Assembly: GCA_026874595.1 (NCBI GenBank) | Contig: CM049315.1 | Coordinates: 61,561,389 to 61,625,388, forward strand | Length of the DNA: 64,000 nucleotides | Direction of reading: 5' to 3' | Origin: Sipunculus nudus | Taxonomy: Eukaryota; Annelida; Sipuncula; Golfingiida; Sipunculidae | Shown: positions 1-10,559 of the stretch, in pieces | How the letters are laid out: every line of letters begins with the position of its first letter | Numbering within the stretch: position 1 is the first letter of the stretch | The notes under the pieces: model-generated | What the model saw: only the letters and a program-made list of their open reading frames with translations | The model's database searches: none | What the model was told of the DNA's origin: nothing | Program-made: the position numbers and the translations under genes

Positions 1-2447
1 AAAGTACAGGTATTATGTTCGGAGCTGATTTTGAAGCAGCTTTTGATTCGGTAGACCATGTTTTTCTGTTCAGTGTTCTTAAAAGGTTTGGGTTTTGAGA
101 AAGTTTTGTAACATATAAAAAAACAATGTACAATAAACTGGAGAGTTCCGTCATAAACAATGGAGTAACAACCACATATTTTTTGTTAGAACGAGGCACC
201 CGTCAAGGGGACCCTTTAGCTTGTTACCTCTTCATGCTTGTTGTAGAAGTATTGGCACATCAAATTGTACGAGAAATGAAATACAAGGAATAAAAGTTTT
301 TGATTAAGAATATAAATTGTGCATGTTTGCAGATGACTCAACATTTTTCCTTCGGGATGCAGAGTTTTTCAAAGAATTGATAAATGTTATAAATGTTTTT
401 ACATATTATTCCTCTTTAAAAGTGAACTATGATAAGTCAGAAGCAGTATGGCTAGGAAGCTGTAAAGCCAGACGCGACAGACCTATTGAATGTAGATGGA
501 TTAATGTAACTGTAGATGATATTCGAATCTTGGGCATTTACTTTTCTTATGATTCAGGTATTGTAATGGAAAAGAATTTCACAAGAATGAAATAAAAGAT
601 GAATAACACCTTGAGTGTTTGGAGAACCCGTACAATGACAATTTATGGTAGAATTGAGATAGCTCAGTCACTTGTTTTATCCACTATGTTGTATGCTACA
701 AACATGTGTGAACCAAAAAGGAGTTTTGTTTCTGAGGCACAAGGTATGATTAACAAATTTATATGGAAGGGAAAAAAGCCAAAGGTTAATGGCACTGCAG
801 TAGGACCATATAATATGGGTGGCCTGAAACTGCCAGACATTGAATCAATGCTGAAAGGTCAACATGTCATGTGGATAAAACGACTAATTACTGAAGAAAA
901 TTCAACTTGGGCGAAGTTAGTCTCATGTCATTTAAGTAGAATAGGAGGAACATCCTTCATAAGATCAAATTTTGATAAAGCAAGCATTCCACAGGGTCTG
1001 CCAAACTTCTACAAAAAATGCTTGTTTTCATGGACCGAAATTTCAAAAAGTTATCCAGAATCTAGGTATGAAGTATTATCTCAAACATTATGGAATAATT
1101 CATTATTACAAATTAACAATGCGCCCTTTTTTTACAAAAATTTATCAGCTGTCGGAATAAATTACATAAATGACCTTGTAATATGAATGGGTCATTTAAA
1201 TCTTGGAATAATGTGACTAATGGCAATTTAACTGAATTAGATAAACTTCTATTACAGTCAGTAATTGCCTCAGTGTCAGCGAACTTACGTTCTTTTATAA
1301 AAGAACATACGTTTGAGAATACAGATATCTGCAATGATTCAGTATTCATCAACAACAAGCAATATTCTATATCAAAATTAAATTAAAAAATGATTTACAG
1401 TAAATGTATTCAGGACAAAACTGAGTTCAGAAACATTATATGGGACGAATGCATGGATGTTACTGCACAAGAAAAGGAACTTCGTTTTACATCAATTTAT
1501 CAATTCTCTTCAGATAGGTATTTAAGAGAATTTCTTTACAAAATTATGAATAATTACATGGCAGATAACAGAAATTTGTATAAATGGAAATTAATTGAAA
1601 CGGGTCGATGTGACTATTACATTTTATATCAAGAATCAATTTTTCACTTGTTTTGTGAGTATACAGTCACAAAGAATTTCTACTGAAGATTAAGGAATGG
1701 TTAAAACTATGTGATATTAATATGCCTGAAATAACACAAAATAAAGTTATTTTTGGAATCCTACCTATCAGTAAAGAAAATATCATGATAAATACCATTA
1801 TTCTCATTTATAAGTATATTATTTTTAAAGGTAAATCTTTTCCATCTGTCGCAAGTCTATTTGCAAAATTTATTTGTACTTTGAAATCCTTGCAAAAAGA
1901 AATATATCTCTTTGCTATAAAGGAGTTAGAACTAGAGGACCACCTAAAGAAATGGAAACAACTATAACCTCTGATAACCTAAAATGTTTGTAATTGAAAA
2001 CTGGGCCATGAAAAAAAACCCGAAAAATTCCTTTACAGAGTAAGGAATATAGTTAAAGTTTAGGGTGTGAACAGCCTTGTATACTCAACTAATTATGTAC
2101 CTGCCAAGCAAATAATTTGAGTTAATATGTGTATATGTTTAGATATAATGTTTATATGCATCAGTGTGCAATGTATATTGGATTGTGTATGACGTGTGTG
2201 TTCAATATACGTTTGTGTTTATATCTGCATTGTATTTGTGGGGTACATGTGTGTCTATGTATATACAAACAATAATGATGACTTCCTGATAAATTTAACA
2301 TAACTGTTACAGCCTGATGTGATAATTTGAAGATATGTTCTGTCAAAGTCACTTAATTGTGTATTGTTAACAATGATCCAATCTTTGTATTGTCTTTTGT
2401 TTGAATAAAAAAAAACCAAAAAAAAAAAACCAAAAAAAAAAAAACCT
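1..2447 (+). mobile_element. L1/Tx1-like LINE, 5'-truncated by window edge
   Basis: This is the 3' half of a non-LTR retrotransposon. Broken frames give reverse transcriptase motif A (FEAAFDSVDH, about 30-60), a GTRQGDPLA block (about 195-225) and the catalytic FADD motif (about 325). A thumb/connection region of L1 type follows (WRTRTMTIYGRIEIAQSLVLS from about 617, then FIWKGKKPKV and GGLKLPDIES). A C-terminal Cys/His-rich stretch ending in HLFCEYTVTKNF lies near 1650. The element ends with AATAAA at 2404 and an A-rich tail with CC interruptions (2405-2446). Stops at about 98, 291 and 594, plus several more downstream, show that this copy is inactive. The clade call is by motif style; another L1-group clade is possible. 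Confidence 0.75.
317..1966 (+). pseudogene. Reverse transcriptase C-terminal half, broken LINE ORF2
   Basis: The frame is split into consecutive open pieces: 317-595 (FADD catalytic motif near its start), 599-1186 (thumb and DIES motif), 1183-1386, 1390-1686 (Cys/His-rich end) and 1722-1967. Adjacent pieces are separated by single stops or small shifts, as expected of one decayed ORF and not of separate genes. The family function is target-primed reverse transcription. No promoter or start codon is meaningful here. Confidence 0.75.
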
Positions 2448-2600
2448 GTACAGTTTGACGACCGACCTCTTTTGGAAAGTATAAGTTCTTGGTCACAATT
2501 AACAAAACTTTACGGGTACTTCTCTTGGCAATAGTTTTTTTTCTAGTCCCGCCACCATTTGGCCTCCTAACATTCGTACCATTATGATACCACCGAAATT

Positions 2601-2827
2601 CTACAGTACATTTTGATTTCCAGTTAACTTGCTTGCCTTCGAAGATGCTTTTACTTCATCCTCAGAATGCTCATCATCATCTTCAAAAGAATCATTAAAG
2701 TTTAATCCTATTTTCTTTCGAATAGATACGTAACAATTCTTCTTTCTTTGCTGTCTTGCGCTTTCTTTCTGAAGAGCTTTTTCTTTCTGACAAAAATATC
2801 TAGCTTTGTCACAACATCCATGTCGAT
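2601..2827 (-). CDS. Possible terminal exon of an unknown charged protein
   Basis: On the minus strand a pyrimidine-rich stretch ending in TTTTTAG at 2828-2830 precedes an open frame that runs to a TAG at 2601-2603. The product begins DRHGCCDKARYFCQKEKA, is rich in Lys/Gln/Arg, then has an acidic run (FEDDDEHSEDE) and a Ser/Lys tail. The composition looks like a real C-terminus more than random AT-rich translation. No family is recognised and no companion exon was found, so this is a weak call. It could also be the end of a transposon protein. Confidence 0.25.
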
Positions 2828-2885
2828 CTAAAAATGAAAGAATGAAAGAATGACCCACTGATAATACTAATCATGTACATGTCGT

Positions 2886-3634
2886 TGTTACAGGTGCCCC
2901 TGTTTATTGTGTGCAGCTGTCTTACTGGTGATGGTTTTATTGTGCACACGGATGTTCCATGTGTTGTTGGCATTTGGTTTGTGCAACACGCGTAGCTCGC
3001 TGCCATGGCAGCATCGCCTGGCCGGGCTGGGCTGGCCAACGTGTGAACCCTGACACGGCGTTCCCGTTCTAGTATGTTCTTTGCGCGTGTGTACTGTGTA
3101 TTATGGATTGTTCGTAAAAGGGAATTTTCTAGAGTTTTCGGAGGAAAGGTTATAAATAGGGGCTGTGTTTTAGAGCCGGGAGAGAGGTGAGAGAATATTC
3201 CAGCGGACACAGAAGCGTGTATGTCAGTTTGTGGGACCTATTCCGATAAGTGCGGCAATTATAGATTTTCTTCAGATTTTCTTCTGGATTTGTGACGAAT
3301 CTTATTTGGTCTTAAGTTTACTTTCGGGATTGTTACAAGACCTTTACATTGGACTGTTATTCTCCGAGAGAATCTGTGTGAACTGTTCGTCCGACTTATT
3401 CATTTTAAAGGCCTTGTCGCTGTGCCAGTGGTGGTATCCAGGTACTGTGCACTTTGTTTTTTACTGTGATTGTATTGATATGCTGTTATCCTGCTGTAGT
3501 ACTGTGTCATTGTATTGATTTAGTGTTTTGTAATGTTAGGGTTGTTTTAAGAATAAATTATGGTTATTTGTTAACAAAAAACCACTGACTTCTTTATTCA
3601 TTCCCCTAGAAATTTCACGCTGCCTAGTGTTACA
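2886..3634 (+). mobile_element. Solo-LTR-like unit
   Basis: The stretch opens with TGTTACAGG and closes with GTGTTACA. It is more GC-rich than its surroundings in its first half. It carries a TATA-like TTATAAATAG at about 3150 and an AATAAA at about 3551, that is, a promoter followed 400 bp later by a poly(A) signal, as in an LTR. No target-site duplication is evident (GTCGT on the left, GAATC on the right), so the left boundary is uncertain. No internal retroelement ORF adjoins it. Confidence 0.35.
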
Positions 3635-4109
3635 GAATCTGTTTTTTTTTCTCCATTACAAAATTTATGTTCATCACGCATACGTGATCTGTTGATATTA
3701 GGTTTCGTAACAACGTTTTACTAAAATTACATATTTGTTCTAATAATATTCAGGTAGTACTCTGCTTTACTAAACACCTGACTCTAATGAAGAAATATTT
3801 TAAAGGGCTGCCAGATAAGCACGTATTGAGATCGCGGTTGCTCTATTTAATCACAGCCAGCATCAGCACAATAATGTACAGTACAAAAATGATGGAATTA
3901 CTATAAATTCATATCTTTCATCCGGTGCACTTGACTTTGGATAATGAACTTTGTCATTTAAAGATTTTAATGGTCTTGAGTTTGAAATAATTAGGCTTGT
4001 TTTTAATAATATAAGATATTTTATGGACTAGGGAAAAGCGGGTCATAATAAAATACAGTAATATATAGCCTAACAAAAGTTGCGGTGGCAACCATATAGA
4101 AAATAACCA
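3635..4109. other. AT-rich intergenic sequence, nothing recognised
   Basis: No open frame, repeat or RNA signal can be supported in this stretch. It separates the LTR-like unit from a decayed LINE fragment. Confidence 0.5.
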
Positions 4110-4380
4110 TTTTAAAATGTTGTACTATGCTGATGATGTTACAGCAATTCAATTTCGAAGATAAAAAAATCTGCCTTATGTTTATTTAACGAGATTAAAT
4201 TAATTTTTGTTGTTGCAAATAAATATGGAATAATTAACAGGGCTTTGGCTAGGTCCAGAAAAATTAATGAAGATACACCATTTGGTACACACTTATTATC
4301 CTTGGTATATCAATTTCATACGGTAAAGAAAAAGCTGAAAAACTCAATTTTCATAAATATGTATGATTCTCATAGTGTTC
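4110..4380 (+). pseudogene. Decayed L1-like reverse transcriptase fragment
   Basis: Translation gives MLYYADDVT, the FADD-box catalytic motif. About 180 bp downstream, in another frame, it gives ILGISISYGKEKAEKLNF, which matches the ILGIYFSYD block that follows the FADD region in the LINE at 1-2447. Several stops and frame changes lie between them. This is an old remnant of the same LINE group. Confidence 0.55.
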
Positions 4381-4383
4381 AGA

Positions 4384-4495
4384 GAGCGTCTAAGTGAATA
4401 GCGTCCAGTTGATCAGCGTCCATTTTCTTGGCGTCCTGTTGTCGGCGTCCATATTAATAAGGTCCATCTGAAGAGCGTCCAGGTGACATGGACCC
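4384..4495. repeat. Short GCGTCC tandem repeat
   Basis: About eight copies of an AGCGTCCA-like core occur at 14-17 bp spacing, with variable sequence between the cores. The block ends at ACATGGACCC. Confidence 0.55.
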
Positions 4496-4499
4496 AAAT

Positions 4500-5031
4500 G
4501 TACGAGTGAACGGTGAAAGCTGTCCGAGAGCAGAGTAAGAGAACCGTTGCCTTGACACCATATTGGACAGTGTGTTTGTGTATCCCTAAGAGGTACTTGA
4601 ACTCTTCGTGTGCAACAACGCTGAGGTTTATGATCATCAGTGTTGGTATATCAAAATGTGCTTGCATTTGAAATTGGCGCATTAAAATTTTTATTTGAGT
4701 GAAAGAGCTACAACAAATCCTGCATTTGCATTAAAATGCATGGCTGAAAATTGAATTTCAAATGCAAATGTAGTTTCCTGGTGCCTTATCATAATAATAA
4801 TGAGAAAATCTTAATTAAGAATCATGTAAACAAATTTTCAGTGACATGTTCAATCGTTCTATATAGCGCAATTGGCTTGGCTATATTCATTAGAGTACAC
4901 ACACACACATACACACATCTTTATGGCAAATTAGAGTAGGCATATATATATATAAATATACATATAAATATAAGTATATTAGAATGTTTTTAAAAGTGTT
5001 CTTTATTTGTGTTTGCATTTAATAATTTCAA
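4500..5031. other. AT-rich sequence with CA and TA microsatellites
   Basis: Contains a short CA run (about 4896-4914) and TA-rich runs (4943-4980). A minus-strand open frame here (4413-4682) has no recognisable product. Confidence 0.4.
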
Positions 5032-5400
5032 TCATATCTGCATTCGCATTTGCTTTGCATTTAAATGCACTGGGTCATATTTGAACTCAACCTTATTAGA
5101 GGCAGAATATTTAAAAAAGGATAGTTTAAATCTGCTTACAAGGTCAAAAGCTTTGGTCAGATCGATAAATGCTATAGACAGAAGGGTTGCTTTTTCATCT
5201 GCATTTCTTTTGGAGTTGTCTGACAGAGAAGCTAGCTTCTGTCTACTGTTGACCTGTTTGCTCGAAAACTGAAAGGTGATCCGGGGTATACTTATTCGAC
5301 CTGCAAACTTCTGGAGTCTCTGAAACACCAGGTTTGCCACCAAGACTTGGCAGAGATTATTCTCGACAACTGATCTAACACCGACTGGACTCCAGTTTAC
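5032..5400 (-). pseudogene. LINE reverse transcriptase fragment (minus strand)
   Basis: On the minus strand the region encodes, with frame changes, an SFRANRSTVD-like block (finger region) followed by AFIDLTKAFDLVSR, which is reverse transcriptase motif A. This wording is typical of endonuclease-type LINEs widespread in invertebrates and differs from the RTE copy at 6153-9458. Only about 300 bp survive. The rest of the RT and the endonuclease are absent. Confidence 0.6.
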
Positions 5401-5903
5401 CAGTACATGTATATTTTAAAGGGGGTTAATCACTGTAAGGGTCTCTTTGCCTGAAGATGGAGACGATTAACATCTGAATTGTTAGCACTCATACAACATC
5501 AAGAGCAGGATTTGATGATTATCGGTGGGACATACTTCTTCTTAATATATAAAAATAAAATAAAAAGCGATAACACAGATGGTGGAGGCACTAGGTTCTT
5601 AGGAAAAGCCGTGATTAGGGGCATATCACAATCTGTTCGCAGAGCTACAGCTTGACCCTGAGAGGTTTCTCAGTATATCAGGCTGGACAAAAAACAATCC
5701 GCGTGTGTTCGGTCTCTGGTTGAAAAAAAAAATCTCTGTTACAGCAGGTTTCGGGAAGTCTTCAACCCCAGACAAAGACTTGATTTGTGTTTAAGGTGAT
5801 ATGACAATTCTTAACATCGGAATGTTACTTAAGGTCTAATAATCGTCAAAAATCGTAAAATTGACATTTTTGTGAAACACCGTGACCTTATAGTTATTTT
5901 TTT
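5401..5903. other. Unassigned sequence
   Basis: No feature can be supported. A run of A (about 5724-5733) and AT-rich DNA are present. Confidence 0.4.
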
Positions 5904-5927
5904 AGGGAAATCCGTGTAATTTGGACC
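5904..5927 (+). repeat. Arm of a distant inverted repeat
   Basis: AGGGAAATCCGTGTAATTTG and the following GACC match, inverted and with about two differences, the sequence at 11004-11029. The similarity extends loosely on the outer side (TTTTTGTGA). The arms are 5.1 kb apart and flank the RTE. They may be two fragments of one MITE in opposite orientation. Confidence 0.4.
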
Positions 5928-6066
5928 ATTCAACCAAAATCTCTGAAAATTTTAAATGTATAAAACATATAAAAATTTTAAAATCAGTTTGTATTGAGGA
6001 ACCTGGTACAAGAACACTTTACTGTGAAAGTGGACTTGCAAATTTATATTACCGACTTTTAAAAAA

Positions 6067-6152
6067 ATGTAACATGGACCATTACCTCAACAGATTCAAA
6101 TAAAGTTAATATCCACTTCAAAAAGCAGTAATATTATTTTATACTCATATGT
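6067..6152. repeat. Tandem flank repeat, copy 1 (interrupted by RTE)
   Basis: This sequence, continued at 9472-9530 after the RTE, is similar to 9621-9770. Shared blocks include TACCTCAACA, ATCCACTTCAAAAA, AAGAAGAACAT and AAAAGCCAA. The second copy lacks the RTE and is therefore a paralogous empty site. Confidence 0.6.
6140..6152 (+). repeat. Target-site duplication, left of RTE
   Basis: TATACTCATATGT is repeated exactly at 9459-9471. Confidence 0.8.
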
Positions 6153-6507
6153 CCGTCCCGTTGGTGTATCACCTTGACGTGGTAGGACGGCTTGTGTGTT
6201 CCAATAACCCCCAGAGCTATGTGGGCAGGGGATTCGGCCCCTGGCAGGTTCAACCAGGCTCAATAGGTCTGTGGGGTAGGAGCCAGACGAAAAGATACAT
6301 CCTGGTCCTCCAGGTTGGGGGTTGTGCGATGGGTTAACTGCCCTCACACAGAAAAAGACCTTATTTACAGAAACCATCAACAGCAAAACTTGCACTCATT
6401 TAGTTTTTGGGAGATCTGGGGCTCCACCCAGGAGAATTATGACGCGCTGCAGCCAAACCCGTCAGGAAGCTGCAGAGCCGATGACCCCTCTTTGACCAGA
6501 GACACCC

Positions 6508-7527
6508 TTGATGAAGTCCCCGAGACTGTTATCACATAGACCTGTCCCACTAGGAACGTGGAATGTGAGGACACTTTTGGAGACCGGACGATGTGCAAAA
6601 GTGATGAAGGAGATGCACAGATATCACCTCATACTTCTAGGCATGTGCGAAGTCCGTTGGAATGGATATGGAGAGATCAAACTACAGACGGGAAAGACAC
6701 TGCTCTACTCTGGCAGGAATGAAGATGACCGTCATGAAGCTGGAGTTGGCCTCCTTCTGTCCGAGCAAGCAGCCAAAAGCCTACTGGAATGGGAGCCTGT
6801 GTCAGACCGCGTCATCACCGCACGGTTCGAGTCCCGCTTCCTGAAGGTGTCTCTAGTCATGTGCTACGCCCCCACCAACGTTGCAGTGGAGGAAGACAAG
6901 GAAAACTTCTACGCCCAGCTTCAGTTAGTGTTGGACAAGATTCTGCGACGGGACATGCTCATCTTGATAGGGGATATGAATGCCAAGGATGGGACTGACA
7001 ACACCAACAAAGAGCGGAAGATGGGACGACATGGACTTGGTGAAATAAATGAGAATGGAGAGATGCTGGCTGACTGCTGCACCACTAACAGCCTTGTGAT
7101 CGGAGACACGCTTTTTCCACACAAGCATTGCCACAAAGTTACCTGGGTCTCCCCTAACCACAAAACAGAGAACCAGATAGACCACATCATGGTGAAGCAA
7201 CGCTACCGGAGCTCCCTACAGGATGTGAGAGTCAGACGTGGCGCAGACATAGGCTCAGACCATCACCTCGTTGTCACCAAGATCAAGATGCGACTGTCTG
7301 CACAAAAGAAACACCACAACCCAAGGAGAAAATTCAATGTCAGGAAACTGAAGCAACAGGACACAAAACAGGCATTTCAGATCTCTCCACAACCGCTTCC
7401 AAGCTCTTCAGACGGAAGAGATAGAAACAGTGGAGAACAGATGGGTCACCTTCAAAGAAGCCGTTGTCTGAGCTTGCGAAGATGTGTTGGGACGACCACA
7501 GACAAACAGGAAGCCATGGATCATTGA
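6508..7527 (+). pseudogene. RTE endonuclease domain (apurinic-type)
   Basis: The first 280 or so residues form an exonuclease-endonuclease-phosphatase domain: GTWNVRTLLETGR (about residue 17), CEVRWNG (about 48), YAPTN (about 120), GDMNAKDGTDN (about 155), NQIDHIMV (about 222) and GSDHHLV (about 248). These are the metal- and DNA-binding blocks that nick the target strand before reverse transcription. After about residue 290 the frame is wrong: the true continuation is one frame over from about 7388, so the last 45 residues are out-of-frame sequence. It is annotated from its first Met, but an upstream start in the leader cannot be excluded. Confidence 0.85.
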
Positions 7528-9455
7528 TGAGACTTGGGAGAAAGTGGAGGAGAAAAGAAAAGCTCAGTAGGAACTAAACCAGGCTAAGACCCGGCAGCAG
7601 AAAAAGCGGGCAGCAACCAGGCACTCCACACCTGAGAAAGAAGTCAAGAAGGAGTTAAGAGCTGACAAGCGAGCGTATATCAATACCATTGCAGAGGAGG
7701 CAGAGGAAGCAGCCTGCAAGGGAGACCTCAAAACCTTGTACGCCACCACCAGACTCCTCAGTGGGAAATGCAGCATCCCAAACAGACCAGTCAGAGACAA
7801 GGAAGGGAAGCTGCTCACCACCATAGAAGACCAGCTAGCAAGGTGAAAGGAACATTTCCAGGATGTACTGAATAGACCACCACCCGATGAACGACCTCAA
7901 CTGCTGCCGGGTGACCCTCTGGACATCAACATCGAAGAGATAACCAAGGCAGAGATCCGCAAGGCACTCAACACCTTGAAGAATGGCAAGGCTGCTGGCA
8001 TCGACAACATCCCTGCTGAGGCCTTGAAGGAAGGGGGAAGTGACACTGTTGACCAGTTACACCACCTGCTCAACCTGATCTGGACGACAGAAGAGATGCC
8101 GATCGAGTGGAAGAAGGGCCTGCTAGTGAAACTCCCAAAGCAAGGCAACCTCTCCCAGTGCGGCAAGTGGCGAGGCATTACCCTGCTGCCCATCCCCAGC
8201 AAAGACCTCATCAGGGTCATCCTAGACCGTATGAAAGATGCTCTCGACAAGACACTTCGAGATGAACAAGCTGGCTTCAGGAAAGAACGTTCCTGCACTT
8301 ACCAAATTGCGACCCTCAGGGTCATCGTGGAGCAGTCCATAGAGTGGCAGTCTCCCCTCTACGCCTACTTCATCGATTTTGAGAAGGCTTTTGACAGCGT
8401 GGACAGGCAAGCAATCTGGAATATCCTTCTCCACTACGGTGTGCCACCAAAGTTCGTCGACATCATCAGACGACTCTATGAAGGATTTTCGTGCCAGGTG
8501 ATGCATGGTGGTAGACTCTCTGACGACTTTGAGGTCTCTTCCGGCGTGAGACAGGGCTGCCTTCTGTCTCCACTCCTCTTCCTCGTGGTACTGGACTGGG
8601 TGACAAGGACGGCCTACGCAAGTTCCGGGAAAGGCATCCAGTGGACCCTTACAACGAAGCTGGAAGATCTTGAGTTCGCCGATGACCTGGCACTGCTATC
8701 CTATCGCCCTCAGGATATGCAAGAGAAAGTCACCACCTTAGATAACACAGCTCAGTGAGTTGGCCTCAAGATCAGTCAAGAGAAAAACCAAGCTACTGCG
8801 CACCAACAACCAGCAAGAGGCCCCAGTCACCATCTCGTGGAGAGCAGTAGAGGATGTCAGTGAGTTTGTGAACCTGGGCAGCAAAATCAGCCAGACAGGA
8901 GGCACGGATGATGACATCAAGGCAAGAGTGAAGAAAGCACGCCAAGTATTTGCCATTTTGAAGCCTGTATGGAGAGCAACCACCATCTCCACCAACACCA
9001 AGCTGAGGATCTTCAACTCCAACGTGAAGTATGTGCTTCTCTATGGGTCAGAGACTTGGCGGGTCACCAAATCCATCTTTGCAAAGATCTAGACCTTCAT
9101 CAACAGTTGTCTCCGGCAGATCCTCCACCTCCGATGGTTCGACAAGGTGCCAAACACTGACCTGTGTACGAGGGCGAAGCAACTGCCTATTGACGTTCAA
9201 GTTAGGAGGCGAAAGTGGCGATGGGTCGACCATACTTTGCGGAAGGAGCCCTGCAACATCACCAGGCAAGCGCTCGAGTGGAACCCGCAGGGGAAGAGGA
9301 GGAGAGGGCGCCCAAAGCAGACTAGGAGGAGAATTAGCTTGCACACCGGCCTGACATGGGAGGAGGCAAAGACCTGTGCCAGGGACAGAAGACGGTGGAA
9401 GGTTGATGTTGAGGCCCTATGCTCCTCTAGGAGCAAAGAGGACTTATATATATAT
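7388..9455 (+). pseudogene. RTE reverse transcriptase and C-terminal region
   Basis: The polymerase frame starts near 7388 and is open from 7976 to 8758. It shows NGKAAGIDNIPAEALK (motif 1 region), KWRGITLLPIPSK, EQAGFRKERSCTYQI, YFIDFEKAFDSVD (motif A, catalytic Asp), GVRQGCLLSPLLF (motif B) and EFADDLALLS (motif C, FADD). After a TGA at 8756 the product continues in other frames: EFVNLGSKISQTGG, then LLYGSETW, then a basic end with RRRKWRWVDHTLR and GKRRRGRPKQT. The in-frame stops (7469, 7568, 7844, 8756) and shifts make it a pseudogene. Confidence 0.85.
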
Positions 9456-9458
9456 AAA

Positions 9459-9471
9459 TATACTCATATGT
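9459..9471 (+). repeat. Target-site duplication, right of RTE
   Basis: An exact copy of the 13 bp at 6140-6152, immediately after the TA-rich 3' tail. Confidence 0.8.
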
Positions 9472-9620
9472 GACCAATAATGAAGAAGAACATATATCTA
9501 AGCATAAAAGCCAAACATGTTTTCCAATTTATCATGAAAGAAAAAGAGTTATTATACACATATCGTCCATAATATCCACTGTAAATACAGCTTGGAGGAA
9601 AAACTTAAACGACACCGAAC

Positions 9621-9770
9621 ATAACACTGCAGTTACCTCAACATTTTTAATTCAAGTTAAAATCCACTTCAAAAACGGAAATGTTATTTTTACACTTATT
9701 TACCTATAAATGCAAGAAGAAGAACATGCACCTAACATAAAAAGCCAAGCATTTTTTTCTTATTTATTCC
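9621..9770. repeat. Tandem flank repeat, copy 2 (uninterrupted)
   Basis: A diverged copy of 6067-6152 joined to 9472-9530. It lacks the RTE. The equivalent of the target reads TTTTTACACTTATTT here. Confidence 0.6.
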
Positions 9771-9886
9771 TCAATGGGAGTATATTCTCTTGTACAGAAC
9801 GGTAATAGACTACCCCCTCACCATATCAACCCCATGTGTGCGAATACATATATATACATGTATGTATGTATGTATATATATTTATA

Positions 9887-9939
<53 letters not shown>

Positions 9940-10029
9940 GTGTGTGTATATTTCATGGAAAAGACATAAGGAGTACCAGTATTCCTCAATGTTCAGTTAA
10001 TATATTCTCCTGTACAGGACTAATAGACA
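9769..10029. repeat. Imperfect direct repeat around a TA tract
   Basis: CCTCAATG...ATATTCTCTTGTACAG...TAATAGAC at 9769-9812 recurs at 9983-10029 (CCTCAATG...ATATATTCTCCTGTACAG...TAATAGAC). A TATG/TA microsatellite (9845-9940) lies between the two copies. Confidence 0.5.
9845..9940. repeat. TA/TATG microsatellite
   Basis: A nearly pure TA dinucleotide run preceded by GTATGTAT units. Confidence 0.9.
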
Positions 10030-10162
10030 CCTTAGCTGCTTTGTTGAGCCCTAGCATTTTTTCTCTGACAGCTGCCAGGGCAACCTTCATGTCGTCGAAT
10101 GCTTACTTGCCATGTTTGCCTTTTAATCTCTTGGATACCCGCGTAGTCATGCTGGCTAGTAT

Positions 10163-10552
10163 TAGGCCCTTTTAACGTGCTATTTTTTTGTAAAGGTATA
10201 TGTTTCCATTTGCGCATATATGCGTATGTGCGTATATGCGTGAAAAAAATAGGTGTGTTTCAATGTGCACGTATATATGCGTATATACGTGAACTGGCAG
10301 ACGTATATATTTGTATACAGTGGATCAAGAAGGCCTTCCACAAAAATATGCTGAAGTGACGTCATTATACCCCGCATCACCGAGTTCAAGCAAAACCCTA
10401 TGATCGAAAATCGCTCCCATTTTCACGCATATATATATATACGCATATACGCTGACGGACACATGGAAACGACCTAGTTACAAAATATATGAGTGATCTT
10501 TCACGCATATACGCATATACGTACGCGTGCACATGGAAACACCAGGCCCTTA
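10163..10552. mobile_element. Foldback MITE-like palindromic unit
   Basis: The left half reads AGGCCC...GTTTCCATTTGCGCATAT...GCGTATATGCGTGAAA. The right half contains the inverse (TTTCACGCATATACGCATAT...GCACATGGAAACACCAGGCCC). Each arm contains several GCATATATGCGTAT-type subrepeats and a second inner hairpin (10270-10300 against 10426-10460). No coding potential is seen. GGCCC at both outer edges supports mobility, but no clear target duplication is seen. Confidence 0.5.
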
Positions 10553-10559
10553 AGTCATT

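Larger units (their letters stand above)
6153..9458 (+). mobile_element. Near full-length RTE-type LINE, inactive
   Basis: The element of about 3.3 kb lies between two exact 13-bp direct repeats. Its length, single ORF with N-terminal AP-endonuclease and central reverse transcriptase, lack of a poly(A) tail and short TATA-type 3' tail all fit the RTE clade. The 5' leader (6153-6507) is GC-rich and noncoding. The coding region is broken by stops and shifts: a frame change near 7380, stops at 7469, 7568, 7844 and 8756, and shifts near 8790 and 9090. Clade assignment is from layout and motif style; a related endonuclease-type LINE clade is possible. Confidence 0.85.

Noticed and set aside
2809-3210. 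Minus-strand 133-residue frame across the LTR-like unit
   Set aside because: It overlaps promoter-like and noncoding LTR sequence; no motif is seen and it disagrees with the acceptor-bounded frame at 2601-2827.
9774-10175. Open frame of 133 residues through the TA tract, and similar Tyr-Ile frames at 15513, 52053 and 63262
   Set aside because: Translations of TA microsatellites.
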